Counted from the stretch's first letter, positions 1 to 8,707 are shown. The stretch is 64,000 bases of DNA from Zobellia galactanivorans (GCF_000973105.1 NC_015844.1:744001-808000), one strand, 5' to 3'. Notes: a model not told the origin generated them from the letters alone. Made by a program: numbers and translations.

Positions 1-60
1 ATTACATAAAGTTACGCCTTAAAGGCTTTAACTACTGTTAAGGGTATACCAATTCTTATT

Positions 61-217
61 CTACTCTAATTTAAAAAACGTGCTTTCCGAAGAAAACACG
101 CTCTTAAACAACCTAACAATAATTAATTTAAACGTGATCCAAACTAAAACGCTCTTTCTCATAGCAATCTTAATCACATCCATGACCAAATATACAAAAT
201 GTTTAACTATTTCCAAA
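61..217 (-). ncRNA. Candidate small RNA with promoter and terminator
   Basis: On the minus strand, TTTG (217-214), a 19-nt spacer and TATATTTG (194-187) match the Bacteroidota promoter consensus exactly. Downstream, 100-79 forms a 9-bp stem closed by a C(UUCG)G tetraloop and is followed by six U (78-73), a textbook intrinsic terminator. The implied transcript runs from about 181 to about 73, roughly 108 nt. A 33-codon frame (ATG at 162, stop at 63-61) covers the same stretch, but the terminator hairpin lies inside it and transcription would stop before its stop codon, so a non-coding RNA is the better reading. It is divergent from htpG. Function unknown. Confidence 0.4.
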
Positions 218-280
218 AATAATTAAACAAAAAGACAATTATGCCATTTCTTCAAAGTATGGAAGAGTGGAATGCGCCAG

Positions 281-311
281 TTTGTCACTCTTACCGTATG
301 TGGTATTTTTT
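281..311 (+). promoter_or_regulatory. Putative htpG promoter
   Basis: TTTG (281-284), a 19-nt spacer and TATTTTTT (304-311) match the Bacteroidota primary sigma consensus TTTG-N19-TAnnTTTG with one mismatch in the -7 box. It would give an untranslated leader of roughly 105 nt before the htpG ATG at 425. No CIRCE-type heat-shock operator was recognised. Confidence 0.4.
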
Positions 312-424
312 TTGACAGGCACCATCTAGGTAATTACTACTGTGGTTCCTTTATGCTCAAGAACCAAAACAAATATTAAACTATAGGTCAAGCTACGGCG
401 AGTACCTTATTAAAATGATAGTAT

Positions 425-2314
425 ATGGCAACAGGTAAAATCAACGTTTCGGTGGAAAATATCTTTCCGCTGATCAAGAAATTTTTGTACAGTGACCACG
501 AAATCTTCTTAAGGGAGCTGGTGTCGAACGCGACCGATGCAACGCTTAAACTGAAGCACCTGACCTCTATAGGCGAGGCCAAGGTAGAGTACGGCAACCC
601 GATGATAGAAATAAAGGTCGATAAGGAAGGAAAAAAAATACACGTTATAGACCAGGGTATCGGTATGACCGAGGACGAGGTCAAGAAATATATCAACGAA
701 CTTGCTTTTTCAGGTGCCGAGGAATTCTTGAACAAATATGAGGACGGCGCCAAGGAAACCGGAATTATAGGTCATTTCGGTTTAGGTTTTTATTCGGCCT
801 TTATGGTAGCCGACAAGGTTGAGATCAACACCAAAAGCTTTAAGGAAGATGCCGAGGCGGTACACTGGAGCTGTGATGGATCACCCAATTTTACCTTGGA
901 GCCCGGCAGCCGACAAGAACGCGGTACGGAAATCATCCTACACATTGCGGAAGACTCGACCGAGTTTTTGGAAGACAGCCGCATCAACCAACTTCTAAAC
1001 AAGTACAATAAGTTCATGCCGATACCGATCAAGTTCGGTACAAAAACGGAAACTTTACCCAAACCGGAAGGTGCCAAGGAAGACGATCCCGCACCTACCC
1101 AAGAAGTAGACAATATCATCAACAACCCTAATCCGGCTTGGACCAAGCAGCCCGCCGATCTAGAGGACAAAGACTATAAAGAGTTCTACCGCGAGTTGTA
1201 CCCAATGCAATTCGAAGAACCCTTGTTCAATATTCACCTGAACGTAGACTACCCCTTCAACCTTACCGGTATTTTATACTTCCCTAAGTTGACCAACGAC
1301 CTCAATGTACAGAAAGACCGCATTCAGTTGTACCAAAACCAGGTTTTTGTTACCGATAACGTTGAAGGCATCGTGCCCGAGTTCTTGACCATGCTTCGCG
1401 GTGTAATCGATTCGCCCGACATTCCTTTGAACGTTTCCAGATCATACCTACAAGCCGACGGTGCCGTCAAGAAAATTTCTTCGTACATAACGAGAAAGGT
1501 CGCCGATAAGCTGAATTCATTGTTCAAGAACAACCGCGAGGAATTTGAGCAAAAGTGGAACGACATCAAGATCGTTATTGAATACGGAATGCTCAGTGAG
1601 GACAAATTCTTTGAAAAAGCTGACAAATTTGCACTGTATCCTACTGTAGACGGTGCCTACTATACTTTTGAGGAACTACAGGAAAAAATAAAGGAAAATC
1701 AAACCGATAAAGACGATAAACTCGTTGTTCTTTATGCCTCCGACAAGGTTGCCCAACACAGTTATATTGAAGCTGCAAAGGCAAAAGGTTATGAGGTACT
1801 CTTGATGGATTCCCCAATCATTGCCCATTTGATGCAAAAATTGGAAACCTCAAAAGAGAAACTTTCATTTGCCCGTGTAGATGCCGACCATTTGGACAAC
1901 CTGATCAAAAAAGAGGATGCCCAAATCTCTAAATTATCGGACGAGGAAAAGGAGACCCTTAAAAAGAATCTTGAAGAGGTAATTACCGATAAGAGCTATA
2001 CCGTTCAACTTGAGGCTATGGACAGTGATGCTTCACCCTTTATCATTACCGAGCCGGAATTTATGCGCCGTATGAAAGAAATGCAGCAGACCGGTGGCGG
2101 CGGTATGTTCGCTATGGGGTCAATGCCCGATATGTACAACCTTATCGTAAACACCAATCACCCGCTCGTAGGTGAGATATTGAACACCAAAACCGCCAAA
2201 AAACGCGAACGGTTGATCAATCAATCCATAGATTTGGCACGGCTTTCAAAAGGATTATTAAAAGGTGAGGAATTGACAAACTTTATAAAACGCAGTTACG
2301 AAATGGTGAAGTAA
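425..2314 (+). CDS. htpG: Molecular chaperone HtpG (Hsp90 family)
   Basis: This is the cytosolic ATP-dependent chaperone of the Hsp90 family, acting on late folding intermediates and stress-damaged proteins. The 629 residues match bacterial HtpG length. The N-terminal Bergerat-fold ATPase is visible: LRELVSNATDA near residue 30 (catalytic Glu and Mg-binding Asn), DQGIGMT near 75 and GHFGLGFYSAF near 117. A short charged linker near 215-230, the middle domain and a C-terminal dimerisation region with a Gly/Met-rich stretch (GGGGMFAMGSMPDMYN) follow. The ATG at 425 gives the expected N-terminus (MATGKINVSVENIFP). It is monocistronic, with a probable promoter at 281-311 and a strong terminator at 2338. 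Confidence 0.97.
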   Translation: MATGKINVSVENIFPLIKKFLYSDHEIFLRELVSNATDATLKLKHLTSIGEAKVEYGNPMIEIKVDKEGKKIHVIDQGIGMTEDEVKKYINELAFSGAEEFLNKYEDGAKETGIIGHFGLGFYSAFMVADKVEINTKSFKEDAEAVHWSCDGSPNFTLEPGSRQERGTEIILHIAEDSTEFLEDSRINQLLNKYNKFMPIPIKFGTKTETLPKPEGAKEDDPAPTQEVDNIINNPNPAWTKQPADLEDKDYKEFYRELYPMQFEEPLFNIHLNVDYPFNLTGILYFPKLTNDLNVQKDRIQLYQNQVFVTDNVEGIVPEFLTMLRGVIDSPDIPLNVSRSYLQADGAVKKISSYITRKVADKLNSLFKNNREEFEQKWNDIKIVIEYGMLSEDKFFEKADKFALYPTVDGAYYTFEELQEKIKENQTDKDDKLVVLYASDKVAQHSYIEAAKAKGYEVLLMDSPIIAHLMQKLETSKEKLSFARVDADHLDNLIKKEDAQISKLSDEEKETLKKNLEEVITDKSYTVQLEAMDSDASPFIITEPEFMRRMKEMQQTGGGGMFAMGSMPDMYNLIVNTNHPLVGEILNTKTAKKRERLINQSIDLARLSKGLLKGEELTNFIKRSYEMVK

Positions 2315-2337
2315 CACCAAATTATACACTTACAAAA

Positions 2338-2375
2338 ACGCCCGATTGCAGAGTATAGCAATCGGGCGTTTTTTC
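2338..2375 (+). terminator. Intrinsic terminator after htpG
   Basis: A 12-bp perfect stem (2338-2349 with 2358-2369; ACGCCCGATTGC paired with its complement) and an 8-nt loop are followed by a T-run (TTTTTTCTTG). It starts 23 nt after the htpG stop. Confidence 0.9.
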
Positions 2376-2508
2376 TTGTTAAAATTCATATCTTCCCCAA
2401 AAATTTGAAATAGGCCCCAAAAAAACCCAAGATTTTGAAGTCTATCTCTATAAAAGAATCAAAGAAAAAATACCTACTATAGGTGCCGCTAAAAGAAGAA
2501 TATAAAGA

Positions 2509-2724
2509 ATGAAAACTTTTAAATTGCAAGAAACACCTTGGCCATCAGACTTTTGGAAAACCCCGAAAAATAACAAAAGGGCCAAGCCCAAAATCTTTCG
2601 ACCCATTTCTATTTTAGGTCGGCAAGATGCATTCGCCCCGTCTAGCCTTTTTCAATACGAATCTTTGAAGCAAACTTTGGTTTATTTTATGGCCAAAGCA
2701 GGTGCAAACGCAGCAAGAGCCTAA
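2509..2724 (+). CDS. Small basic hypothetical protein
   Basis: A 71-codon frame starts with ATG AAA ACT and encodes a basic, Pro/Lys-rich N-terminal half (KTPKNNKRAKPKIFRP) and a more hydrophobic tail ending AKAGANAARA. No signal peptide, membrane segment or known domain is recognised. It lies alone between the htpG terminator and the cupin gene. It could be a genuine short flavobacterial protein or a chance frame; its composition is plausible but length alone does not support it. Confidence 0.35.
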   Translation: MKTFKLQETPWPSDFWKTPKNNKRAKPKIFRPISILGRQDAFAPSSLFQYESLKQTLVYFMAKAGANAARA

Positions 2725-2849
2725 GCATTCTTTGCAATCGTTGTCTTTTGCGAAACTCAATCTCACTGAACCTCAACAAACATTTTACATCTATAGAGTG
2801 CCCCATCATCTCTAACGAAAACCTATTACTTATCTAAATCTTACTTTGT

Positions 2850-3224
2850 ATGGTACTAACAGAACTAAACCCCAAGGGCAATTTTGACTCTTGGGACAAA
2901 AAGAAACTGAATGAAATTAAACAGAATACCTTCAGTACGAAAATTGGCGATACCCTTTTTGAAAATGACGAACTTGTTTTAAGCGAGATAATTTTAAAGC
3001 CCGGGGAAAGAACCCCCTTTAGAAAACACGCTAACGATTATAGCTGTACGTGCTTTACAGACGGACTCTTGGTTTCAAGAAATGTCAATGGGCAGATCGG
3101 GCTTTTACGCTTTGACCAAGGCGATCAATTCTATTGGACCTGTAGCAAAAAGGAAACAATTCACGACCTTGAAAATATCGGAGAGAACACCGTCATCATC
3201 AAAGTACTTGAAATAAAAAGGTAA
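2850..3224 (+). CDS. Cupin-like small protein
   Basis: The 124-residue protein has the size and beta-rich pattern of a single-domain cupin. The first cupin motif appears around residues 51-71 (GERTPFRKHANDYSCTC), with the Gly and first His in place but Asn where the second metal-binding His normally stands. The second motif region (DQFYWTCSKKETIHDLENIG) retains one His. Metal binding may therefore be weakened or altered, and the catalytic role, if any, is unknown. It has no signal peptide and is probably cytosolic. It converges on the inositol oxygenase gene and shares an inverted repeat at 3223-3256 with it. Confidence 0.6.
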   Translation: MVLTELNPKGNFDSWDKKKLNEIKQNTFSTKIGDTLFENDELVLSEIILKPGERTPFRKHANDYSCTCFTDGLLVSRNVNGQIGLLRFDQGDQFYWTCSKKETIHDLENIGENTVIIKVLEIKR

Positions 3225-3256
3225 CGGCCATTCCGCCCCTAGGTTGAATGACCGTT
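3223..3256 (-). terminator. Terminator hairpin between convergent genes
   Basis: AACGGCCATTC (3223-3233) pairs with GAATGACCGTT (3246-3256). Read on the minus strand the stem is followed by ACCTTTTTA, so it best terminates the inositol oxygenase transcript. On the plus strand it overlaps the cupin stop codon and has only a weak U-tract. Confidence 0.6.
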
Positions 3257-3278
3257 GCTATTCTATATAATTATGGAC

Positions 3279-4088
3279 CTACCAGAAAATAGGTCCCTTA
3301 CCCAAGTATTTTTCAGCTATGGGCTGGTAATATTCGCGCACCTCTTCCAAATCGTATATTTTTTGGCATTTGGTGTAAAGGTCGTATTTATTGAAATCTT
3401 TAATCAGTTCTAAATACTCCTTATCCCCTTCATTCAAGAGTTCCTTATAGCTTCCTCCGGTATGCCAAGGGTAAAAGGAGTGGTACCGGACCATGACCAT
3501 GGCTTCTTTGGGCAATGTGTTTTCCTTATGGTTTGAAAGCACCTGATAAAGATATTCATCATGCCCCCAGGCAAGGTTTAGCTTGTCAAGTCCGCAACCT
3601 TCTTGGTAAATACCTGTAGGGGTATTGTAACGGTCATCGGCCATATCGGGATTCAATTCGTTAAATTCGGGATAGACACAGGTATCGGGCAATTTACAAC
3701 CGACCACAAATACATCACCAACGGTACCCCATTGCTCGTCTTGGCTTGTACCATCTTCATCACTGCCCCAAAGGAACATTATCTTCCCTAAATCGTGAAT
3801 GAGCCCTGTCAGCTGCATCCAATCGGGGCGATTGTCTTCCCTAATGGCCTCGGCGCTCTGAATCAAGTGCTGTACGTTAGGTAGATCCAAATCGGGATCG
3901 CTCACATCGATCAACTTATTTAAATGGCCCATGGCTTCCCATAGATCCATAGGTTTATCATATGTCAAATATTTCTTTTGCATACGCTGAACATAATCAA
4001 CAGTCTGATTCTTCCGCATTTTCCTGTAATGCTCTTTCACAGCGGCCGATACGTCTACAGCCTCATAATCCCTGAACGTTTTTTCCAT
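3279..4088 (-). CDS. Myo-inositol oxygenase (MIOX)
   Basis: This enzyme cleaves myo-inositol with O2 to D-glucuronate using a mixed-valent di-iron centre. All six metal ligands known for the human enzyme can be placed: His74 (in HLIQSAE), His98-Asp99 (GLIHDLGK), His176 (WGHDEY), His203 (RYHSFYPWHTG) and Asp236 (FNKYDLYTK). The 269 residues are close to the eukaryotic length of about 285. There is no signal peptide, so it is cytosolic. It lies 60 nt downstream of a sodium-solute symporter on the same strand, which suggests a two-gene uptake-and-oxidation unit. No uronate isomerase or other glucuronate catabolic gene is visible in the window. Confidence 0.93.
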   Translation of the reverse strand: MEKTFRDYEAVDVSAAVKEHYRKMRKNQTVDYVQRMQKKYLTYDKPMDLWEAMGHLNKLIDVSDPDLDLPNVQHLIQSAEAIREDNRPDWMQLTGLIHDLGKIMFLWGSDEDGTSQDEQWGTVGDVFVVGCKLPDTCVYPEFNELNPDMADDRYNTPTGIYQEGCGLDKLNLAWGHDEYLYQVLSNHKENTLPKEAMVMVRYHSFYPWHTGGSYKELLNEGDKEYLELIKDFNKYDLYTKCQKIYDLEEVREYYQPIAEKYLGKGPIFW

Positions 4089-4148
4089 TTTTAAAAATTT
4101 AGCATTAAACTCACTCTGTTACAGTACTCTTTCTATCTCGATTATGTG

Positions 4149-5747
4149 CTAGACATTGCCTAAAACAAGGTACAAAATAATCGTAAACAGTATAAGAAAG
4201 AAACTAAAGGGCTTGGCAAACCTCCATGGTTTTAGGTTTAACACGCCCGCGTCTTTCATAATAAACTTTTCTTCTTTTTGGGTTAAGGCCGATACAATGT
4301 GCATAATGGCGATATTCAGAACGAATTCAATACCCCAAATATGGATAAAATGAAGGTTGACCTCAAGCACATAATACATAAACACGTAGAACAACAGACC
4401 AAAGCCAAGGCCTGCCTTGGCGCCAGCAGCCGTTACTCTCGGAAAAAGGAAACCCGCAATGATCACACTGGCTATAGGAATAAAGAATATACCGTTCAGC
4501 TGTTGTAGCAACTGGTACAGCCCATCCGGGGCATTGGCCACAAAGGGGGCAATGCCAATGGCCAATATAGCGAGAATGGCGGAGGTACTTTTACCAATGA
4601 CCACCAACTTCTTCTCATTGGCATCCTTTTGAATGTATTTTTTAAATATATCAAGGCTAAAAACCGTGGCGGCACTGTTCAAGGCACTGTTAAAAGTACT
4701 TAAGATAGCCCCCATCATTACGGCAACAAAAAAGCCCGTAAGCCAGAGGGGCAATACTTTCTTCACCAAAAGCGGGTATACGTTATCTGGATTATCGTAC
4801 AGGCTCTCTCCAAAATAATAAAACCCTATAAGTCCGGGCAACACAATCACCAAGGGCACCAATATCTTCAGCAGTCCAGTAAATAGTAGTCCTTTTTGGG
4901 CTTCCTTTAGATTGACCGCCCCCAGCACCCGTTGAATGATAGATTGGTGCATGGTCCAGAAATAGATTTGGTTGACCATAAGGCCCGTAAACAAAACCTC
5001 AAAGGGCAGAATAGCGGAACGCGCCCCCTCTCCTACTCCCGATTCGTGACTAATGACGTTGAATTTTTCAGGACTATGCCTAAAAACGGTCGACATCCCC
5101 TCGAGAATGTTTCCGTCCCCAATGGCCAATAGGGCCAGTGTAGGCACCAGAAGACCGGCTACCAAAAGCCCAAAGCCGTTAATGGTATCGGTATAGGCGA
5201 CCATTTTCAATCCGCCGAAAATAGCGTAGACCGCACCAATGCTTCCTACAATTAAAATCGTTATCCATATTCCTTCGCTCGTTGTCACGTTCAAGAGTTC
5301 CGAGATATCGAAGATAGCTTCTATATTCAATGCTCCAGTGTATAGAACAATGGGCAGCAAGGTCGCCACAAAGGAGATGATCAAAAGAAGGGCCACTAAG
5401 GTCCGTGTGAGTCCGTCAAAGCGTTTTTCCAAAAATTCCGGAATGGTGGTCAAGCCCATTTTCAGGTAGCGCGGCGCAAAATATAGGGCAGCTATGACCA
5501 AGGCCAAGGCCGAAGTTACCTCCCAAGCTACAATGATTGCCCCGTTACGATAAGCCGACCCGTTCATCCCCACCAAATGCTCGGTAGATATATTGGTCAA
5601 AAGCAAAGAGCCCGCTATGACCACCCCAGTCAACGATCTACCTCCCAAAAAGTATCCGTCCTTGGTATTCAGCTTGTCGCGTCTAAGCTTGTAAGTGGCG
5701 TAAAAGGCTACAAATCCTGTAAACAATAAAAATGTTAATAATGCCAT
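4149..5747 (-). CDS. Sodium:solute symporter (SSS/SLC5 family), likely inositol uptake
   Basis: The 532-residue polytopic inner-membrane protein starts with a membrane segment (MALLTFLLFTGFVAFYATY) followed by KDGYFLGGRSLTG, the typical SSS N-terminal signature. It shows about 13-14 hydrophobic segments and conserved blocks such as LLTNISTEHLVG and GAILSTFNSALNSAATVF, the latter near the sodium-site region. SSS proteins couple sodium entry to uptake of sugars, polyols or other solutes. The neighbouring myo-inositol oxygenase, 60 nt downstream on the same strand, makes myo-inositol the most likely substrate, but that is inference from context. The family call is firm. Confidence 0.88.
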   Translation of the reverse strand: MALLTFLLFTGFVAFYATYKLRRDKLNTKDGYFLGGRSLTGVVIAGSLLLTNISTEHLVGMNGSAYRNGAIIVAWEVTSALALVIAALYFAPRYLKMGLTTIPEFLEKRFDGLTRTLVALLLIISFVATLLPIVLYTGALNIEAIFDISELLNVTTSEGIWITILIVGSIGAVYAIFGGLKMVAYTDTINGFGLLVAGLLVPTLALLAIGDGNILEGMSTVFRHSPEKFNVISHESGVGEGARSAILPFEVLFTGLMVNQIYFWTMHQSIIQRVLGAVNLKEAQKGLLFTGLLKILVPLVIVLPGLIGFYYFGESLYDNPDNVYPLLVKKVLPLWLTGFFVAVMMGAILSTFNSALNSAATVFSLDIFKKYIQKDANEKKLVVIGKSTSAILAILAIGIAPFVANAPDGLYQLLQQLNGIFFIPIASVIIAGFLFPRVTAAGAKAGLGFGLLFYVFMYYVLEVNLHFIHIWGIEFVLNIAIMHIVSALTQKEEKFIMKDAGVLNLKPWRFAKPFSFFLILFTIILYLVLGNV

Positions 5748-5951
5748 AAATGGGGGTAATATCCTAATTTATATAAGGTGCGATAAGCCACCGAATGTCA
5801 AATTAACAGAATTTAAGTGAATAATCTAGCACATTATCAAAATTTTCGTGTGCGCAGACGAAAATAAATTCTTCCACTCCTTCCTCTAAGTACAAAAAAC
5901 AAGTAATCGATACGATTCTATTTTTACAGATAGGTTTTCTACCTTTAAGCA

Positions 5952-6593
5952 ATGGAAATCATCTCTACCAATATCGGACGCCCCACCACGGTTATATGGA
6001 ACGGCAAAAATGAGCAGACCGGCATATTCAAATCCCCGGTAGAAGAACCCCTATTTTTAGGAAAGACCGATGTAGCCAAAGATTCGGTCATTGACCGAAA
6101 GCACCATGCCGGCATCAATAAGGCCTGTTTTCTGTTTTCGGTAGACCATTACGACTACTGGAAAAAATTATATCCGGATCTGGAATGGAAATGGGGAATG
6201 TTCGGTGAAAACCTTAGTGTAAGCGGACTTGACGAATCTATCGTTCGTATAGGCGACATCTATAAAATAGGAAGCGCCCTTGTTCAAATTTCCCAACCAA
6301 GGGAACCTTGTTACAAACTTGGGATCCGGTTTAATGACCAAGGCATTTTAAAAAAATATATCGACTATGGCTATCCGGGCACCTACGTTCGCATTCTTGA
6401 AGAAGGGGAAGTCAGAAAAGGAGAGCAATTCATTTTGATAGAGCAATCTACAAACGAACTTACCGTAAAGGATTTTTTTCAGCTTTTGTTCATGCGCAAA
6501 AAAGACCCGAAAATATTGGAGCTAGCATTGACCAACCTAGCCTTGCCAGAGTACAAACGTGAACGTTTGAAGAAATATCAAGCTAAACCATGA
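5952..6593 (+). CDS. MOSC domain protein (YiiM-like)
   Basis: The 213-residue protein carries a MOSC (molybdenum cofactor sulfurase C-terminal) domain. The signature is visible as IDRKHHAGINKA near residues 47-58, FGENLSV near 84-90 and QPREPCYKLG with the conserved Cys120. MOSC proteins bind or transfer sulfur on pterin-molybdenum cofactors, and YiiM-type members help reduce N-hydroxylated compounds. There is no signal peptide, so it is cytosolic. Its stop codon overlaps the start of the next gene (ATGA), which indicates translational coupling. Confidence 0.88.
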   Translation: MEIISTNIGRPTTVIWNGKNEQTGIFKSPVEEPLFLGKTDVAKDSVIDRKHHAGINKACFLFSVDHYDYWKKLYPDLEWKWGMFGENLSVSGLDESIVRIGDIYKIGSALVQISQPREPCYKLGIRFNDQGILKKYIDYGYPGTYVRILEEGEVRKGEQFILIEQSTNELTVKDFFQLLFMRKKDPKILELALTNLALPEYKRERLKKYQAKP

Positions 6594-6943
6594 GCTACAC
6601 ATGGCACCTCTACGTAATGGGAGCAATTTACGTATTGGCCGGAATAATGCACTTTATCAAACCTCGGGTGTATATGGCAATCATGCCCCGTTACTTGCCC
6701 AATCATAGGCTTTTGGTACAACTGAGCGGTGTGGCCGAAATAGGTCTGGGCCTGGGCGTGTGTTTCCCTTTTTCAAAAAACTATGCCATTTATGGGCTCA
6801 TTTTAATGTTGGCCGTTTTCTTACTGGTACATTTCTATATGCTTTCAGAAAAAAAGGCTTCAGCCGGCATTCCCAAATGGGTATTGTGGGCAAGACTGCC
6901 TTTGCAGTTTGTTCTAATGTACTGGGCCTACAGCTACCTATAG
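6590..6943 (+). CDS. DoxX/MauE-like small membrane protein
   Basis: The 117 residues contain four hydrophobic segments, and the pattern YVLAGIMHFIKPRVY near residues 14-29 followed by MPRYLPNHRLLVQLSG is typical of the small DoxX-like four-helix family. Some members work with thiol-redox systems, but the biochemical role of this subgroup is unknown. The start codon overlaps the MOSC stop (ATGA), so the two are co-translated. A hairpin lies shortly after the stop. Confidence 0.75.
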   Translation: MSYTWHLYVMGAIYVLAGIMHFIKPRVYMAIMPRYLPNHRLLVQLSGVAEIGLGLGVCFPFSKNYAIYGLILMLAVFLLVHFYMLSEKKASAGIPKWVLWARLPLQFVLMYWAYSYL

Positions 6944-6950
6944 CCATAAA

Positions 6951-6985
6951 AAAGCCCCTAAGGTTCTCAACCACCTTAGGGACAA
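6951..6985 (-). terminator. Bidirectional hairpin between convergent genes
   Basis: CCCCTAAGGT (6957-6966 region) pairs with ACCTTAGGG across a short loop. Read on the minus strand it is followed by CTTTTTTATGG, a good U-tract for the secreted-protein gene ending at 7012. On the plus strand it lies just after the DoxX-like stop but lacks a long U-run. Confidence 0.75.
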
Positions 6986-7011
6986 TTTAACTCAACTCAA
7001 CTTAAACAATC

Positions 7012-7596
7012 TTAATTTACCGATATCTCCTTGTAGTAGGTTTCTTTGCTATCCCTTACTACTACGGTATAATCACCGGAATAGGCCTTGGTAAAATCAA
7101 ATGCTTTTTCAATAGTCATTTCATCTTCCCGTTTTTCCGAGAAAACCAATCTGTTACTACTGTCGTAAACTTGTATGTTAACGTCTTTCTTATCGAGGTT
7201 CAATAGGTTCAAATACACTCTACCGTCTTTTACCCTAAAGACTGGCTTACTGTTTTCTTTCCTATCGATAACCTTCACAGTGCTACCCTCAATGCTGATA
7301 GTATACGATATCGTCTTTAATTCATCTTCCGATTTAAAGAAATATAGACCATCTTTAAGGTTAGACAAGTCGAATTTCTTGGCATAAGCCCCTTTTTCAA
7401 CTTTTTCAAAGAATATAACGTTCTGTTCCGCATCGATGAACTTGATAGTCGTGCTCCCTGATTGGGAATCAAGCTCGTATACGAAACTTTTTACATTTTC
7501 ATTAGGTACAACGCTCAGTTTAGGCTCACTCGCTAATCCAACAGTCGTGCTGAATAATAATGCGATCATTGCTGCTGTTCTTACTACTTTTCTCAT
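7012..7596 (-). CDS. Small secreted beta-sandwich protein
   Basis: The 194-residue protein has a Sec signal peptide (about residues 1-22, ending GLAS) followed by strand-rich sequence. Two similar halves can be seen: VFFEKVEKGAYAKKFDLSNLKDGLYFF and LVFSEKREDEMTIEKAF...SGDYTVVVRDSKETY. These resemble the Ig-like beta-sandwich modules common in exported Bacteroidota proteins. The ending (YKEISVN) is like the short final strand of T9SS type A sorting domains, but the fold is too short to call one with certainty. Role unknown. It has a 6-bp inverted repeat in its leader and a terminator at 6985-6951. Confidence 0.6.
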   Translation of the reverse strand: MRKVVRTAAMIALLFSTTVGLASEPKLSVVPNENVKSFVYELDSQSGSTTIKFIDAEQNVIFFEKVEKGAYAKKFDLSNLKDGLYFFKSEDELKTISYTISIEGSTVKVIDRKENSKPVFRVKDGRVYLNLLNLDKKDVNIQVYDSSNRLVFSEKREDEMTIEKAFDFTKAYSGDYTVVVRDSKETYYKEISVN

Positions 7597-7613
7597 GTCG
7601 TTGTTGTTTTGTA

Positions 7614-7631
7614 ACCTGTCGTGAAACAGGT
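7614..7631 (-). promoter_or_regulatory. Inverted repeat in the leader of the secreted-protein gene
   Basis: ACCTGT (7614-7619) and ACAGGT (7626-7631) form a perfect 6-bp dyad with a 6-nt centre, 17-34 nt upstream of the start at 7596. A -7-like TATGTTTG lies at 7667-7660, so the dyad would be in the transcribed leader. It could be an operator or an mRNA hairpin; no convincing -33 box was found. Confidence 0.25.
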
Positions 7632-7837
7632 CGATTAATATTGGTTTAATATTACACTACAAACATACCGCCGTAATTCGGCTCCTACTACTCCACAATT
7701 GGCCAATAACTATGCTATTTTAACATCGCTTACATACTAAAAGACCCCAAAGGGTAATATTGAATATATTTTGGTTAATTTTGCAAAGAAAGGAAGAAAC
7801 AACCTTGTTTAATTTTGCCATATAAACACCCCAGTAG

Positions 7838-8707
7838 ATGAATCAAAAACCTGCTTTTGAGGCTATTGAACCCAGTTTTGGGCATTCTTACACGTATCAA
7901 CGCTTTGATGCGACCAAGAACAACAAAAACAACATCTGGCATTACCACCCTGAAATAGAGCTGGTTCACGTAAACGGTGGATCGGGAAAAAGACAGATCG
8001 GGAGCCATGTTTCGTACTACTCCAACGGCGACCTTATATTAATAGGAAGCAACCTACCCCATTGTGGCTTTACCGATAAGCTTACGGGCAACGAGAGTGA
8101 GACCATTATTCAGATGAAGCAGGATTTTTTGGGAAACGACTTTTTTGATATTCCCGAGATGAAAAAGATCCAATCCCTTTTTGAAATGGCCAAGGGCGGT
8201 ATTGCCTTTTCCGGAAAGACCAAAAGAAAGATTGGTGAGAAAATGCAGATTTTAGAGTACCAGACCCATTTTCAGCGTTTACTTTCCATATTGAACATAC
8301 TGAACGAACTGGGCAACTCCAAAGATTTCAAGATTCTCAATGCCGAAGGTTTTTCAATGGAGACCGAAGTAAAGGACAACGACCGCATCAATGTGGTCTT
8401 CAACTACGTGAAGAATAACTTCAAGGAAGAGATTACGCTAGATGAAATCAGTAACCTAGTGAGCATGACGGTACCGTCTTTCTGCCGTTACTTTAAAAAG
8501 ATTACCAATAAGACCTTTGTTCAGTTCGTAAACGAGTATCGTTTGGTACATGCGTCTAAGCTTCTGGCCGAACAGCCCTTAAGTATTACCGAGGTTTGTT
8601 TCGAAAGCGGGTTCAACAACTTTTCGCACTTTAACAAGCAGTTCAAGGCCTTTACCGGGCAAAACCCATCGGAGTATAGAAATGAGTTGAAAACGGTCCT
8701 TAAATAA
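7838..8707 (+). CDS. AraC-family transcriptional regulator
   Basis: The 289-residue protein joins an N-terminal cupin-like sensor (NNIWHYHPEIELVHV near residues 28-42, then NGDLILIGSNLPHCG) to a C-terminal AraC-type double helix-turn-helix from about residue 180. The second HTH signature is clear: ITEVCFESGFNNFSHFNKQFK followed by GQNPSEYR. Such regulators usually respond to a small effector through the N-terminal domain. Its stop overlaps the start of an AlkB-like dioxygenase gene by one base (TAATG), so the two are translationally coupled. The effector and target genes are not evident. Confidence 0.9.
   Translation: MNQKPAFEAIEPSFGHSYTYQRFDATKNNKNNIWHYHPEIELVHVNGGSGKRQIGSHVSYYSNGDLILIGSNLPHCGFTDKLTGNESETIIQMKQDFLGNDFFDIPEMKKIQSLFEMAKGGIAFSGKTKRKIGEKMQILEYQTHFQRLLSILNILNELGNSKDFKILNAEGFSMETEVKDNDRINVVFNYVKNNFKEEITLDEISNLVSMTVPSFCRYFKKITNKTFVQFVNEYRLVHASKLLAEQPLSITEVCFESGFNNFSHFNKQFKAFTGQNPSEYRNELKTVLK

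Noticed and set aside
61-162. 33-codon gene on the minus strand
   Set aside because: The frame is open with an ATG, but a strong terminator lies inside it before the stop codon, so it was recorded as a candidate non-coding RNA instead of a gene.
790-1626. Minus-strand frames inside htpG
   Set aside because: They are antisense to a highly conserved chaperone and have no recognisable features.
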